A stretch of DNA of 64,000 nucleotides from Onchocerca lupi (lineage: Eukaryota > Nematoda > Chromadorea > Rhabditida > Onchocercidae), in the NCBI GenBank assembly GCA_028564675.1, contig JAOVVO010000178.1, positions 61,506 to 125,505 of the forward strand. Direction: 5' to 3'. The notes under the pieces were generated by a model, which saw only the letters and a program-made list of their open reading frames with translations, did no database searches and was not told the DNA's origin. A program made the translations under genes and the position numbers. Positions within the stretch are counted from its first letter, which is position 1, and every line of letters starts with the position of its first letter. Below are positions 53,212 through 64,000 of this stretch, in pieces.

Positions 53212-53445
53212 TCAAAGCGAAACAAAAGCAAGAAGGCTATGCAAAGGCGAAGGTTTAATCTTAAAATAAAATGCCTTTCGAACTGAATCAATCACAATCC
53301 ATATGCTACTTATATATGGTATTCCCGAAACCGGCTCACCAGCAGGATCAGGAATTCCGGAGGAAGAAGATAGTTTTTCATCTGTCACCACCGAATCATA
53401 CAACTCAACGACACAACCTGCATCTCACCTCACTGAAAACAATCA
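53212..53445. other. GC-richer stretch open on both strands, unresolved
   Basis: The minus strand is open for about 70 codons with protein-like content (VVELYDSVVTDEKLSSSSG, then EPVSGIPY, ending SLLAFVSL and stop at 53212). The plus strand of the same DNA is open for about 58 codons (YGIPETGSPAGSGIPEEEDS, ending HLTENNQ and stop). Only one can be real. On the minus strand it would sit just upstream of haf-1, possibly in the same transcription unit; on the plus strand it could be a lone exon ahead of the zinc-finger gene. No known domain. Confidence 0.35.
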
Positions 53446-53999
53446 ATGATCATCAAAGCCATTATTTTGTCACAAGCCAAGTTATGATATTTGTGATTAT
53501 CTTTATGCTACTCTGCCGCGGTAGGAATGAAAATTAGCGTCTCTTATCCATTAAATTATTGATAAAATTCAGTTTCCTAAAACGTGAAGAGAAATATCCT
53601 CAATATGCGCTAGTACTGGTTGTTGATCATGTTTGTTTTCGTGATATATAGTGTTCCTTTTGCACGAATTTCGTTTTATTTTATGCATGTTCTCCATGAA
53701 TTAGAAGGAAAACAAGTAGGTTTAAATTAGATTAAATCATTTCATTATATAAAGGTACCAAAAGGAGTGTAAAAACGTAGCGCATTGATTTGAAATTGCT
53801 CCTTTAATCGAAATGACAGTGCGCTACATTATAGTAGATATTCCATATAGCTTTAAAATAGATCAGTGATGTATGAGTTTCAGGCGCACTTCATGTTTAA
53901 GCAACACTCTATCTATAATATTTCAGGTCATCAAAGCATCAATTTGTTATTTTTATCCTTCCTGACTGTTACTTCTCCCAATAATAGGAAAAGATAGTA

Positions 54000-56052
54000 A
54001 TGATGCCATTTGTGGCAACGTCATCATCAGTACAACGAGCAAAAGTACCAGTATTTGCTGATAAGAATTACAAAGTATTTTGTGATTTAATAATTTATCC
54101 AAAATTTAATGCTATGCTACCAATAACATTGATTTCCTTGGTGGAGAGAGGGAAGAGCAAAGGCAAGTAATGAAATTAGCTAGAGTTGATAATAGTAGCG
54201 TTAAGATTTGCTGCGACTAATAATGACTAAAGTTGGAACTTCTGATGTTAACACTGATTACGATACTATCGTATATTTAAAGACTTGAAAATTTGAAAAT
54301 TTTAACTTTTTTAGATTCAAAGAAACTCTATTTAAAGAATTTTTCGAAGCAGGATAAGACGAAGTATAGAAATCAATTAGAAGACTGGAAATCGTTGAAA
54401 CAATGAAATTGTTAATCTTTTTCTCCAGATTTATAATCGCAATCCTCTTATATTCAAGATGAGATGGACTTGTAAGCTGTGTGGCAAGAAGCTCTCATCG
54501 AAACGTTCCTACGACGAGCATTTTAATGTACATACCAATTTGCGACCATTCGCTTGCAAACACTGTGGATATGCTGCTGGTAATACACATTTCCAGCAAT
54601 GGCGTAAAAGATAAAAGCTGAGAAGAATCGAATCAGTACTAAAGCATTCCTCAAAAAAAATAAATAAATGCGTTTATGTGAGATGCATCACCATAGTATT
54701 GGTGATGTTGGGAACTAATTTAATGTACGAAATTCGGGGTTGAATAGAGCAATTACCATGATAAGTCTTCATTCGTCGTTTTTATTAGATGAGAACTAAA
54801 AAATTTAAGGAACGAACTTGTGAACTTTTAATTCTTTAGGATAAGATTTCATATTCGTTTACCTTGAAAGCACTACCCGAAAATGCAAATTTGTTTTACC
54901 TTTATTTGCTTTACCCAATTTTTCATGACTGTATGATGCCTTAAAATATTTGGCTATAACTTTTGATTTCAGCTAGCCAAATGACTTTAAGACGACATAC
55001 TTTGCGAAATCACATTCCACGTCAAGCATGGGGCTACCAATGTCCTTATTGTAACGAAATGTATATGGAACCTGCAAGTTATCAACAACACATTGGGTTA
55101 ATTTTAAATATTCATTATTTGCTTTTTAATTTCTGTATACTACCAAATTTCTAATAAGTTTTTGATCTTTGAATTTAAATGTTTCTTTGAATAATAAACA
55201 ATACTTTTCTATTCCAGATCACACCATTCTGGGCTTTCAGCAACGTTTGGTTGTCCATTGCGGAGATGTACGTTTACAACTTGTTCATCGGCTTTCTTTC
55301 GTGATCATCTAGAAAAACACACCAATTTGTCATCGGATATTCATGAAGAAGCCAATCATAGATTGTTTAGATTCGCTGTGGATGATAAATTCGGTTAATT
55401 TTTAGGATTTTGTACTCACTGCAGAGAAAAGATGTATGCAAACTTTAGACAGAGGGAACTTTTCATACTTTGTTTCACTTGTATTTTTTTTTTCGGCTCT
55501 TATTTTTCAAATATTGAAATTTGAGGATTTGGTTATGGCCGAAGATCGATTGATATCCGGCGAATGGAGGCATTACAAAGATTGGGTCCGTTGAAAAATG
55601 ACAAGGAATACATGAAAACTCCACTCAAAATACAAGAGGTTGTGTTTCACATTAGAAACTACAAACAATTATCAAGTCCATTTGAAGACTTTTATAAAAA
55701 GATGAGCTTGTTATTTTTTAATATATAACATGCTCTTCCAATTAATTTCGAGTGGTGCCATTTCCAAAAAAAAAATTGAGTTGTTTTTCTCTAATTCTGC
55801 TTAAAAAATGAGTTTTCTAGTACTACAAAAAATGATTTGAAATAATTGCGCTTACTATTTCAGGTCAGAAAAAGTGACGAAATAAAAGGAAGTGAAGTAA
55901 AGTCACATGATATAATCAAGGGATCTCATCATTCGTTATTTGAACCAGGAGAACTTGATTTTCTAAATGATGATATTAATCTTCCTGAAGTTGTCGTCAA
56001 CAATTTTGTCGACTGCCTTCAGGAAGGCATGATTGAACCTGAACTTGATTGA
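54000..56052 (+). CDS. C2H2 zinc-finger protein
   Basis: Confident exons are 54429-54579, 54973-55096, 55218-55393, 55526-55638 and 55864-56052 (TGA), all in phase. A likely first exon, 54000-54074, starts at an ATG and joins in phase 0 through a GTATTT donor, giving 275 residues; starting at the ATG at 54459 gives 240. Four zinc fingers follow one another: CKLCGKK...HFNVH, CKHCGYA...HTLRNH, CPYCNEM...HIGSH, and an atypical CPLRRC...HLEKH with four residues between the cysteines. The tail is acidic (LFEPGELDFLNDD) and may serve in protein contact. Linkers between fingers are only partly of the TGEKP type, so DNA binding is likely but not assured. The exon 4 acceptor (ATTTGAG) is unusual. I cannot name an orthologue. 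Confidence 0.8.
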
Positions 56053-57969
56053 AGTATATTTTAAACAGCATACAATGTTTGAAGACTGCTTAGTCGTCTT
56101 CTAATATAATCCTCCATATTTTTTTCCATGGAATTAAACGTTTCTTAGAGAGCTAAAGAAATATTTTATTATATAGGGCCGCGTTTCAATAGCACTGAAA
56201 TTACTGTGTGGCGGAAAATAATATATCAACTAGTTTATGTTTTGAATTTTTTTTCATTTTTTGAAAACTATTTTTGGTGTTTTTATTTTATGTTTTTTTA
56301 GTTTGGTATCTTATATTGCCAACTATTGAGCATTACGTTTCAACTTTTTTCGGAATTATAAAAGGAAAATTCGATATAAATGAATTTAAATACTGAGACT
56401 AATTTGAAATTTATTAAAGATTAGGAATTTCGATTGTACATGAGATATGTTTTTCTTGTTTTTTTAAGTCACTCAGTAGCATAAACTTTTTTCTAAAATA
56501 TAAAGTGGGCTTTTTTTGTCTCATTATTTTTTCTGGAAGCCTTTCAAGTTCATGAGTCGTAATGTAATCTATAATGTTTTGACAAAAAGCAACTGATGCA
56601 AGTAATGTTATTCCCATTAATTTTCTATCGCTAAGAATGCCCAATATTATAGGAAGTTAAACATTTCTGTCTCACTACTACAAGATTTGTCTTGCTTCAT
56701 CTCTGGAAAATAAAGTCGCACAATTGTGCCTGAGAGAATCTTAAAAATGCTTTTGTTATGTTTCTTAATTTATTATAGAAAATCATTCCATATACTCCTC
56801 GATTTTTATGTGCCACTTGATGTATATTATAATGTTTGGCTCCGTAACATCCGATATGGTACTTTGGCCTTTTTTATTCATTAGAAGTGGTATTCGATAA
56901 TCTGTTTAAATATGGGATGAAAGTTTTTTTGGTTTTTGTAACATCCCCGAGAAACATTCACAAAGAAATCAGGTAAAGAAAAGTGCAATGAAAAGCTGAA
57001 AATATATTGTAGTTGAGCTCGGGGATAGTATTTTTGGAAATCGTTCCTTTTGTTTCCTTCAGAATGATGTATTTTCTGGAAATGGAGTATTGTTAGGGGG
57101 AGAATTATTAAAAATTTTCGAAAAGATAAAGTAATTAACTCTCCTGCCTTTTCGTGTTATCTTGAGCACTCTTCAGTCACTTCCAATTCAGACAGTGTTT
57201 TTTCAGATGGTAGATCGTAGTAAGGAATTAAAAATTGAGAAGTGGCTCTGTTCTTACTCAAAAATCAATTGGGATAACATTTTCGTTCCGTCCGTGGTCA
57301 CAATGAAGTTCGCTGTGTGCTCGGGAAGTTTAGTTTCATTTGGAGATGTAAAATAGTAGTAAGATGAATCTGGGGCAGGGATAGTTTTGTGGTGTTTTTG
57401 GTCATTAAGGTGCGATCTTCTGGTCTCGAAATAAGCAGTGGGATTTATTCTCTAATTTCTAAGCTAGTGACCGGAATATTTTAACTATCCGCTATTTTTC
57501 CGGTTTTATCGATGAAGCAATAAAACTTTGAAGGCCAGCTTTTTCCGGAAGATGAAGTAGTAATATTTCCTGATTAAGCAAAATAATGCCTAAAGCACTA
57601 TTAATAAATTCAAAAAATATATCTTATGAGTGTGCAACATTGTGAATGACTTGAACTTTAAATAAAACGAATTTTTTGCAAAGGTAAACACCAAGAAGTA
57701 TTTGATCGGGTGAAAATATACATAGCTATGGGCCTTCTCTTGAAAGCGAAAGAGTGAACTCGTACGTGCAAACAGTTTCTTTACGTATATCATGGAGGCG
57801 GATAAGTGGGAACGAGAAAAGGCGAAGGGTGTTCTTTAACTTTCTAACAGAATAACAGCAATTTCAAGAATTGAACATCCAAGTATTCCAGATTGAGTTC
57901 ATGTGATGCGATATTTAAGAAAAGATTTTTTCCTCCTCACTGTCTTTTTTCCTGTTGCATGATCAGTCA
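56053..57969. other. Intergenic stretch between the zinc-finger gene and par-4
   Basis: No exon recognised. Frames at 56414-56644 (minus), 57162-57356 (plus) and 57590-57793 (minus) show no motif. The par-4 promoter should lie here; no TATA or initiator could be assigned. Confidence 0.45.
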
Positions 57970-57972
57970 ATG
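57967..57972 (+). promoter_or_regulatory. Probable trans-splice acceptor for par-4
   Basis: TTGCATGATCAG ends at 57966 and the ATG begins at 57970, leaving a three-base leader, as expected for spliced-leader addition. Confidence 0.4.
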
Positions 57973-60900
57973 AGTTCGGAAGTGAGTACGCCGATGTCAG
58001 TGGAATCCAATAATTCTCGGTGGCGGAGAGTGGTTAGTTTTCACATTTTAAATTACCCATTTTTCCTATTTCTTTTGGTAATCTCCTGGATTGGGGAAAA
58101 GCGGCTGTAAAGTGGATAAAAAATATAAATAGATCTGGTCGATCAATTTGAACCACCTGGATCTCTTGGTTTTGCTTGTTGTCAGTGATGGACAGTTATG
58201 TACCCTCTTTGTAACTGTCTCTCTATTATCTGGATCGAAAGAACATTTGTTGTGGGATTTGGCCAATATTTGTTGGTAGAAATTATGGAAGCGGAAGAGT
58301 TAAATTATGGAAGCGGAAGAGTTAAGAAAGGAAAAATATGATAACAACTTGAACGAAAGAGAATATACTAAGTATTTTTCGCTCTAAAAATTAATCAATT
58401 AACACCACATCTTTTTGTCTCAATGAATAGTAAGTACGGAACAGTTCTAGTTTTAGTTAATCATAATTCAGTTTTTTTGTTGGGTAAATGCTAAATTACA
58501 ACAAGAAAAGTAAATTCTTTTCATTTAATATTGCAACCGGATTGCAGAGCATGACGATAGGAGGTGACGATTGTGACGATGAAATTGAGGTGAACGATCT
58601 CAGAGAAAGTTTACGAGCATGGAGCTCATTAGCTAGTCCATCTTCCAGTGTAGTTGACCAACCAGTGGTGCGTCGATAGGCGATTTTTTTTTTTTAATAA
58701 TTCCAAAATTTGCAAAAAATTTAAAGAATTGAAAGTTTTGAAATAAGTAGTGATTTTATAACTGAATTTTGGAAATTAAATTTTATTGGAAATGAAATTC
58801 AGAAGTGAATATTTTAAATATAAAATTATTATTCACGTACATGTTGAAGATTGAATTTTCACCGGATTGTGATTCTGACTTCGATGCAGTGCTCAACAAT
58901 GTCTTTGCAGATAAAAATCGCTTGTTTCAACCACTTTCGGATAATACAGTAAGTAGAAGTTTCAAAAACATATATCTCCTCTTGCACATTTGCTGATATA
59001 GATTAGCGGTTATCACTGTTGCACTGTGATTTTTCCTCTATTATTGATCTCATAATGATAACAAGCATCATTAAGCTAAAAATGATCTTTCCTTTTCCTC
59101 TCTCATTCGAGATGATGATTGCTATAAACTATGTCGCGTGGCGGAATGTTTTGCAACAAAGCAGTCTCAAGCAGTATTTAATTTTTGTTATATTCAGTAT
59201 TAATACTTCATTGATCAATATCTGACGTTTTTAATATTTAATTTTATTATATTTAGTATAAATACTTCATTGATCAATATCTGACGTTTTCAGTTTGTTG
59301 AAGAAGTATTTATCGAGAAAAAGCCAAAAATACTGAATGGTTATCTATTTGGAGAAAGAATTGGGGAGGGTTCGTACGGGAAAGTGAAGGAAGTACTGGA
59401 ACACGACACTTTAGTTAGAAGAGCTGTCAAAATTATCAAAGAAGCACGACTGAGGAAAATTCCGAACGGTCATGTATGTGTATTCAATATCATTTAAAAT
59501 ATCACTCTGTGATTCTTGAATTGATTAGATTTCTTACAATAATAAAGAGAATTATATTTGTTTCAAAAGAAGCTTTGCTCTCTTTAGGCTAACGTTGAAC
59601 AAGAATTGAGAATATTAAGGCGAGTACGACATCGCAATGTCATTGCCTTACGCGATTTTTTTCGTGTTGATGGCAAACAGAAATTGTATATGATATTGGA
59701 ATACTGTATTGGTTCCATGCAACAACTTCTAGATGGTTCTAAAGAAAAGAAGTTGCCCGAATATCAAGCACAGTATTTCTTCCGACAACTTTGCGATGGC
59801 TTAAGTTATCTTCATGCTCATGGTATGTTTGATATTGATCTGAATTAGTATTTTCAAATTAGGATCTATTAATTAAAAGACTTGCAAATTCATTGCCAAT
59901 GCATCGTAACTCCAAATAGAACATTACAGGAAAAGTTAAGAAGAGCTTTTCTTTAATGCCTTTGATATTTCATTTATCTAAATGACAAAATATCATGGCT
60001 TATTTTTTAATTGAATTGAGGCCTAAAATACAATTTTAAAATATTTTACTTAGATTAGAGTTGCAGCGCTTTCTTTTGACTAAGAACGAATAAATAATCA
60101 CTCTAATCTCAAGTATTACCTCATCATTTTAAAATAATTTTGCTACAGAAACAGAAATAATCTAGCATAATTTATGTCCTTGGAAATCAAAAATATTCTT
60201 AATTTTTTAACCATTCAACAAAGTAATCTTTTTTGAATAGTTAAGAAATTAAAAATGGTTTAAAAGAGAAATAAAGTAGTTTTTATTCAGGCATAATTCA
60301 TAAGGACATTAAACCGGGTAATCTATTAGTCGCTTTGGATGGTACTCTCAAAATCAGTGATTTTGGAGTAGCCGAGATGCTTGATCTATTTCAAGCAGAA
60401 GATTGGTGTACAGTTGTTCAGGGTACTCCGAAATTTCAACCACCTGAAATTGTTTCGGGCACCTCCGAAAATTACCGGTATAATTCATTTTTTATGTTAA
60501 AAGATGTTTTTGGAAATTGTTGTTTTCCAAGAATATCTATTTCTGATATACATCTTTAAGTATTGGACATTTAATATCGAAGAAAAATGTATCTGCTGCT
60601 AATATTAACTTTTCAGTGTTTTTTCTCGTGCTCTGATGGATTTAATCTTATAACTAAATATCCATCATTTTTTCATTTTTAGAGGTCGAAAAGTGGATAT
60701 TTGGGCTTGTGGTGTAACATTATATAATATGGTCAGTGGTGAATATCCATTCGAAGGTGACGTCATTATGCGTCTTTTTGACAATATTGCTAATCAACCC
60801 CTACAAATGCCGCAGAGTGTGCAGCTGTCGAAACCGTTGGAATATTTGCTCACTGCTATGCTCGATAAAGATCCGGAAAGACGGATGAATATGCATGATA

Positions 60901-61376
60901 TCAGGAGATGTGAATGGTATATGCAAAAAATGAATATCGTATGTTTTTACTAATTTTGATTTAGTATTTCTGGAAACTTTTTCTTTTTGATGAAGAAATT
61001 CATTGAATATAGCTTAACTAAGAATGGATATTGTGATGAGTGAAATATTGTGAAAATTGAGAAGTAAGTGTAGTGCATATTGCAGGACGAATTATGTCGT
61101 GTCCCGATATCGGCTTGTAACAATGTACCTGCCCATCGTCCATTGAGCATATATGTACAACTCGATCAGCTTTATGGATCAGCGCTTGAAGAAGACGATC
61201 GATCACGTTCTTCCGAATATCCTCAAAATATGATTTCCACAATGATTATTGAACCATCACTCGAAGATCGACATGTTGGTGAACAAGTATCATTCAATGA
61301 AACAAAACGAAATCGGAGCATGTTAGTGCAAAAATCCTATTTCATTTGTCCTATTTTCCATAAGTGTGCTTTATAA
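57970..61376 (+). CDS. par-4: LKB1/PAR-4 serine-threonine kinase
   Basis: Eight exons close in phase to 476 residues: 57970-58032, 58548-58667, 58850-58948, 59294-59473, 59588-59822, 60291-60477, 60683-60938, 61086-61376 (stop). Human LKB1 has 433. After an acidic, Ser-rich amino part, the kinase runs from about residue 111 to 372: GEGSYG (118-123), Lys140 in RRAVKII, RRIPNG-like LRKIPNGH, the LKB1-specific HKDIKPGN loop (236-243), DFG (256-258; human LKB1 has DLG), QGTPKFQPPEI, and DIWACGVTLYN. LKB1 acts with STRAD and MO25 and phosphorylates AMPK-family kinases; in worms PAR-4 sets embryonic polarity. The C-terminal part (EEDDRSRSSEY, TKRNRS) is divergent. The last exon reads to a stop at 61376, but splicing into exons near 61490-61560 and 61739-61774 is possible, so the carboxyl end is provisional. 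The amino end is short compared with PAR-4 of C. elegans. Confidence 0.92.
58281..58324. repeat. Perfect 22-bp tandem duplication in par-4 intron 1
   Basis: AATTATGGAAGCGGAAGAGT plus TA occurs at 58281-58302 and again at 58303-58324 without change. Confidence 0.95.
59175..59291. repeat. 60-bp tandem duplication covering the par-4 exon 4 acceptor region
   Basis: TATTTAATTTTTGTTATATT with TACTTCATTGATCAATATCT and GACGTTTT (59175-59234) is repeated with few changes at 59235-59291. Only the second copy ends in TTTTCAG; the first ends in TTTTTAAT, so only one acceptor is functional. Confidence 0.9.
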
Positions 61377-61489
61377 GATAGTTTTGTTGACCTTCCTTCT
61401 TTGTTACCAATCTAAAATATGTTTTGGTTAATTTAGAGAGTAGCTGATGGGAATATCTGAAATGCATCTTTTTAAAAACAGCAGCTATT

Positions 61490-61915
61490 TCTATTCCTTG
61501 CGGAGTCGTCTTTCCCTTCATTTCTGAGTTTTTAACAATTGCGTTATTATATGGACTCAGGTAAGTGCTGCTGACGCACTGCATAAATTACGATGTATCA
61601 ATTTGATTTGAATACAAATTTGAAATGTTCAAATTAAAACGATTTTATCAGAATATACCCTTACTCAAGTTTACCCACTGGATGACTATTATCATGTGTT
61701 TTTTAATCACTGTTGCCTAATAACGTTTAAATTGCAGATTATCTATGTGTATGGGTTTATCGCGATCGCCATGATCCACATAGTATTATGCAGAATGAAA
61801 TATGTTACTATTCCTTTAAATAGTGTGCGTTTATTCTGCTTTTTTTATATCACATTGTTTGCAATGCGTTATTTGTCTCAGGCTGTTGAGTTAATTATAT
61901 TTTATACATAAGTGT
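61490..61915 (+). other. Possible alternative 3' exons of par-4
   Basis: A segment bounded by AAAACAG (61491) and a consensus donor CTCAG|GTAAGT (at about 61560) is open in one frame (IPCGVVFPFISEFLTIALL). A further acceptor ATTGCAG precedes 61739, where joining would give RLSMCMGLSRSP and a stop. RLSxC resembles the end of LKB1 (RRLSAC), but I could not find a matching donor phase in exon 8. The other frame at 61739-61911 is open for 57 codons without a motif. Confidence 0.25.
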
Positions 61916-64000
61916 GGATGTATAAGTTTTATTTGCATAAAATTATCGGCATTTTGAAGAACTTAATGATTTGTGCTGTCGTTTCTGAATTCAAACGAAA
62001 TTCTACATTTTTGAAATTTCAGAATTTTACTGATTTGAAAATAAGAAAATCACTGGTAATCTAATATATGGATCGTTTTAACGCAATGATTTGACAGCTC
62101 GCATTATGAATCGCTTTCGGAATTGTGCTCGACGCTCTTTTTTTCTGAACTGAACAACTTAGTGAAACTAAGGCATCATGCTGAGGAGTTCTAGTAATTC
62201 GATGCACGAATCCAAAAAAAGCTGATCTATGTCCTTCCGATTCCAGAAATGTAGCAGCATTGAAATGCACGGAAGAATTGGAAAAGGAATTAGTTTCTGC
62301 TGTTTTATTTTCTCTTTTACTACGGTGGAATAAATAGTTAACAAATATTATTGTATAGATTTGTCTTAAATGATCTCTCTATGTCTTACATGATCTTATG
62401 AACTATTGATATATTTCTGATAACGGACGCGATCTTTATTTTTATTCTCTCGTACAGATGAGAAATTTGACCATTCATTTGTTAAATAATCATGGGACGG
62501 TTAATTTTGGTTAGTATGATTTTAAACTACATCTCTATCTTTTAAAAATTATGAAAAATAGGCGTGGTTATGGTTTGCATTTTCTGCAATATATGTGAGA
62601 TTAACTGAATAGAAAACTTCCGGATGGTGATTATTGGTTTCTGCCTTGTTTATTTTCTCATCTCCCTTCTACGAAATAAGAATAGGCTTATGGCAATTGT
62701 CGATTAGCAGAAGTTTAATCGATTCAAATCCATCGTATTTGTCCTTACAACCTGCACCTTTCTGATAGGAGCAACCATCAGGTCATCACAAAAATACCTA
62801 ATGACTGTTCGATTGCTGATGGTGAACGTGAATATTTAATTTTCATTAGAGTCTGCATGATACGGTATCATTATGCTTAATATATGTAATGAATCATTAC
62901 TTTAAATGTAATGGATTTTTTGAAGTTTTCAAATTCACACTTCTTGTCTTATCCGTCATTTTGTAAGTTGAATTTTAGGATTTTTCTTGTTCACTGTACT
63001 TCGACTTGTTTTTCTTTGATGACGATTAAATCGCTCAAATATCATTCTTAAACTGTAAATTTTTAACTTTAATGTTTTTAAACATAAAACATGATGTGTG
63101 CCATAATGTTAGTGGTTGCTTGCGCTCTTGTTAGAAGTCCGTCAAAGTTACTTTATTTTATCTTTATTCTGAAGTTCATAATCATCTGATATAGGTAAAA
63201 AAAAATAATCTTTTTAATCTTACTGTAAGTAATCTTTTTAATTTTACTGCAGAACCAAATAGAATGAAGATTAAGTCATCTCAGTGGCCCTGTTGATTCA
63301 TTGTTTGGTTTGTAGTAATCGCTGATTTGTATGTAGTTAAAATTTGTTGAGTGCTGAAGGACTGTTTCACTGTTTCATTAAGCAAATGATTCTATGATCG
63401 AGGACTTAGCTATGAAGTTTCAAACTCTTTAAAGCCAAATGTTATTTAACGGCAAGACTGGCTTTCTGTATTCATTATGAATTTGTTGCTAAATTAAGAG
63501 GAGTCTAGACTAATGAGCAAAAATTTTTGTTAAGGATAGGACTAAGTTCTATCTTCCACAAAAATTGTTCCTTTTACAAAATCCCTCATCTAAAACTGCT
63601 CGACCATCATTATGATGAAAAGAATTTTTGTTGTGATACTGTTGATGGATGACGTGTGCACGACACTGCGTTAGCATCGTTTGCTTTATTGATAGTTGGC
63701 CAGAATGTAGTGACGTGAGAGTCCAGCAACGAATCATGCCTTTAACTGGTATCAGTGAGTTTAGTAAAGTAAAGCGACAGTAGATTTATCAAAGTTCAGG
63801 TGTAGTTGGTTTCAACTGCTGAGTTTTAATCTTTTTGTAATTTATCTAAATAGAGAGAAAGAGAGAAAAAGAGTAGAGAGGATGTGATAGCAGTCAATAG
63901 CAGACATGTTTCTGGTATCTAGTTTTTATTTTCTCAGTTGTTTATTGTCTTTATTTAATTATTATTAATTCATATTTAGTTTCTAGTTTTTATTCTCTTC
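61916..64000. other. Right-hand stretch without a confirmed gene
   Basis: A minus frame at 62061-62270 and a plus frame at about 62080-62200 overlap and are both moderately protein-like; neither has a known motif. A second minus frame at 63549-63737 is similar in quality. A purine-rich run (AGAGAGAAAGAGAG) lies at about 63853-63882. Nothing else is supported. Confidence 0.4.

Overview
This window is AT-rich eukaryotic DNA with many small exons. Introns are mostly GT-AG with T-rich acceptors, and several initiation codons lie 0 to 16 bases after a splice acceptor that has no obvious upstream exon. That pattern suggests spliced-leader trans-splicing, and with the gene set it points to a nematode, probably a spirurid or filarial-type clade III species (inference). 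The supplied open frames are mostly single exons or noise, so I rebuilt the genes by joining exons at splice sites and checking that the phases close.

Layout, left to right. (1) 110-4631 (+): the 3' nine exons of a GH20 hexosaminidase D-type gene, cut by the window edge. (2) 4632-9098: no gene recognised; repeat copies here and in the last HEXD intron. (3) 9099-10926 (+): a four-exon gene for a Shisa-like single-pass membrane protein, with a probable GC-AG intron. (4) 10927-18620: gene-poor, with repeats and a MITE-like foldback. (5) 18621-45654 (+): a complete 23-exon protein kinase D gene (890 residues). Its 12.3-kb fourteenth intron holds a decayed Helitron Rep/helicase on the opposite strand plus related repeats. 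(6) 45655-48056: a convergent interval with two weak minus-strand gene candidates. (7) 48057-52897 (-): a complete 15-exon mitochondrial ABCB10/HAF-1-type half transporter (698 residues). (8) 53212-53445: a short GC-richer stretch open on both strands, unresolved. (9) 54000-56052 (+): a C2H2 zinc-finger gene. (10) 57970-61376 (+): a complete or nearly complete LKB1/PAR-4 kinase gene. (11) 61377-64000: no confirmed gene; two possible alternative 3' exons of par-4.

The genes do not form one pathway. Two encode signalling kinases (PKD as a diacylglycerol-responsive kinase, LKB1 as a master polarity and energy kinase), one a mitochondrial exporter linked to stress signalling, one a lysosomal-type or cytosolic glycosidase, and one a putative transcription regulator. 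The most checkable oddities are a PKD activation loop with Gly at the first of the two usual phospho-serines, a Helitron carcass flanked by inverted repeat copies, a possible two-gene operon behind haf-1, and palindromic repeats upstream of a TATA-like motif inside the large PKD intron. I did not find a clearly new multi-gene system.
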